NCBI GenBank assembly: GCA_027604685.1
Contig: JADHYX010000238.1
Span: 1 to 33,329 of the forward strand
Length of the DNA: 33,329 bases
Source: Lobulomyces angularis
Taxonomy: Eukaryota; Chytridiomycota; Chytridiomycetes; Lobulomycetales; Lobulomycetaceae
Direction of reading: 5' to 3'
The position numbers and the translations under genes were made by a program. Below the pieces are notes generated by a model, which searched no databases, was not told the origin of the DNA, and worked only from the letters and a program-made list of their open reading frames with translations. Of this stretch, positions 32,610 through 33,329 are shown piece after piece. Positions within the stretch are counted from its first letter, which is position 1, and each line of letters opens with the position of its first letter.

Positions 32610-33012
32610 CTTTTTTTATATAGAATAAACATTGTAAGTTTAAAAAATAAAATTTTAGATGTACTGAAGAGTTTTAAATTGTTAAATTAGTTTAAATATA
32701 TGTTTTATGAAAGTTCGTTGTTTTTGTTAAACTTTAAACTATTTGTATTTCCTGGATACTATAAGAACTAACATTTGAAATTAATGAAAATTATGAATTT
32801 TCCTTAACTTTAGAGTTAGAACTCTAATAATATGAGTGATATGATTGATGGAATAGTTGTCTATTTGCCAATTTTACTATTTTGAAACGGAGGATTTGAG
32901 ACAGAAGCATGGTTACCTCATTCTATGTGTCTATGGCTCTACTTCAAATGCATTTAAATCTTCAATTTTTAAATCTTTAAAAATTATCAAAATTTATGTA
33001 CATTTAAAAATA
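32610..33012. other. Tandem spacer between the two secreted genes
   Basis: No gene seen in 400 nt. AT-rich. It should contain the promoter of the repeat protein; no clear TATA box near its start. Confidence 0.55.
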
Positions 33013-33329
33013 ATGAAATTGAACTTATTAATTGTGCTACTCTACAGCACTGGTATCGTTGCTACAGCAACTTCGTTTAACTTTCCAATTGCTACTCCTA
33101 TGGCTACTAAAACTACATTCACATTTCCAACTGCTACTAGAACTACGTTTATATTTCCAACCGCTACTAGAACTACGTCAGTATTTCCAACTGCTACTAG
33201 AACTACATTTATATTTCCAACCGCTACTAGAACTACGTCAGTATTTCCAACTGCTACTAGAACTACGTCAGTATTTCCAACTGCTACTAGAACTACATTT
33301 ATATTTCCAACCGCTACTAGAACTACGTC
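33013..33329 (+). CDS. Secreted tandem-repeat protein (partial, runs off the window)
   Basis: Starts with MKLNLLIVLLYSTGIVATA, a signal peptide very like that of the neighbouring DUF4360 gene (MKLSVLIAIFSVVSA). After a short lead (TSFNFPIATPMATKTT) the protein is pure 10-residue repeat, FIFPTATRTT or SVFPTATRTT, seven perfect units before the window ends. Thr/Ser content again suggests an O-glycosylated wall or secreted protein. The C-terminal domain, if any, is outside. Function unknown. The frame is open to the last base. Confidence 0.8.
   Translation, partial: MKLNLLIVLLYSTGIVATATSFNFPIATPMATKTTFTFPTATRTTFIFPTATRTTSVFPTATRTTFIFPTATRTTSVFPTATRTTSVFPTATRTTFIFPTATRTT
33118..33327 (+). repeat. 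Seven 30-bp tandem coding repeats
   Basis: Units start at 33118, 33148, 33178, 33208, 33238, 33268 and 33298. Core CCAAC(T/C)GCTACTAGAACTAC; first codons alternate TTTATA (type A) and TCAGTA (type B), the very first unit being TTCACA. Order: lead, A, B, A, B, B, A. Identity is near complete, and the array continues past 33329. Confidence 0.95.

Noticed and set aside
33118..33327. CRISPR array
   Set aside because: The 30-bp units are contiguous with no unique spacers, keep an open frame and follow a signal peptide.
1..33329. tRNA and rRNA genes
   Set aside because: No cloverleaf-compatible T-loop motif or rRNA-like conserved block was noticed on either strand; a tRNAscan run would settle it.

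Overview
The window is nuclear DNA of an intron-rich, strongly AT-rich eukaryote, most likely an early-diverging fungus. The evidence is the gene set and the splicing style. There is an EF-hand MscS channel of the fungal Msy type, a plasma-membrane Yck-type casein kinase I, Arp4, an Eaf3/MRG15 protein, Atp10 and a secreted DUF4360 protein. Introns are 39 to about 120 nt, GT-AG, and at least one has a TACTAAT branch site. Homopolymer A/T tracts fill introns and spacers. I cannot name the species. A rozellid, chytrid or zoopagomycete grade is an inference. Every gene model below was spliced by hand, and exon phases close to full reading frames.

Layout. 1-7767, minus strand: casein kinase I (runs off the left edge), a Cys-rich single-pass membrane protein, and an 18-exon AceE-like E1/transketolase-family enzyme with a mitochondrial presequence. 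7768-8900: gene-poor spacer with a decayed zinc-ribbon transposase of TnpB/Fanzor type; a related scrap lies near 4030-4170. 8901-17693, plus strand: EF-hand mechanosensitive channel and DNA topoisomerase II. 18112-21115, minus strand: CHIP/STUB1-like TPR/U-box protein and Eaf3/MRG15. 22166-23571, plus strand: Atp10. 23965-28877, minus strand: VAP/Scs2, Arp4 and a D-Ala-D-Ala-ligase-like ATP-grasp protein. 29409 to the end, plus strand: a coiled-coil orphan, a mucin-like DUF4360 secreted protein, and the start of a second secreted protein made of 30-bp tandem repeats (runs off the right edge).

Most genes are housekeeping and are not an operon-like system. Mitochondrial functions (AceE-like E1, Atp10), chromatin (Top2, Eaf3, Arp4), protein quality control (CHIP) and membrane or ER contact (CK1, VAP, MscS) are interspersed. 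The right end looks like an accessory secreted-protein region. The least expected items are the bacterial-type AceE-like enzyme, spliced and apparently targeted to mitochondria; the ddl-like ATP-grasp gene; the transposase remnants; an apparently split start codon in Arp4; and a 12-nt micro-exon in the MscS gene.
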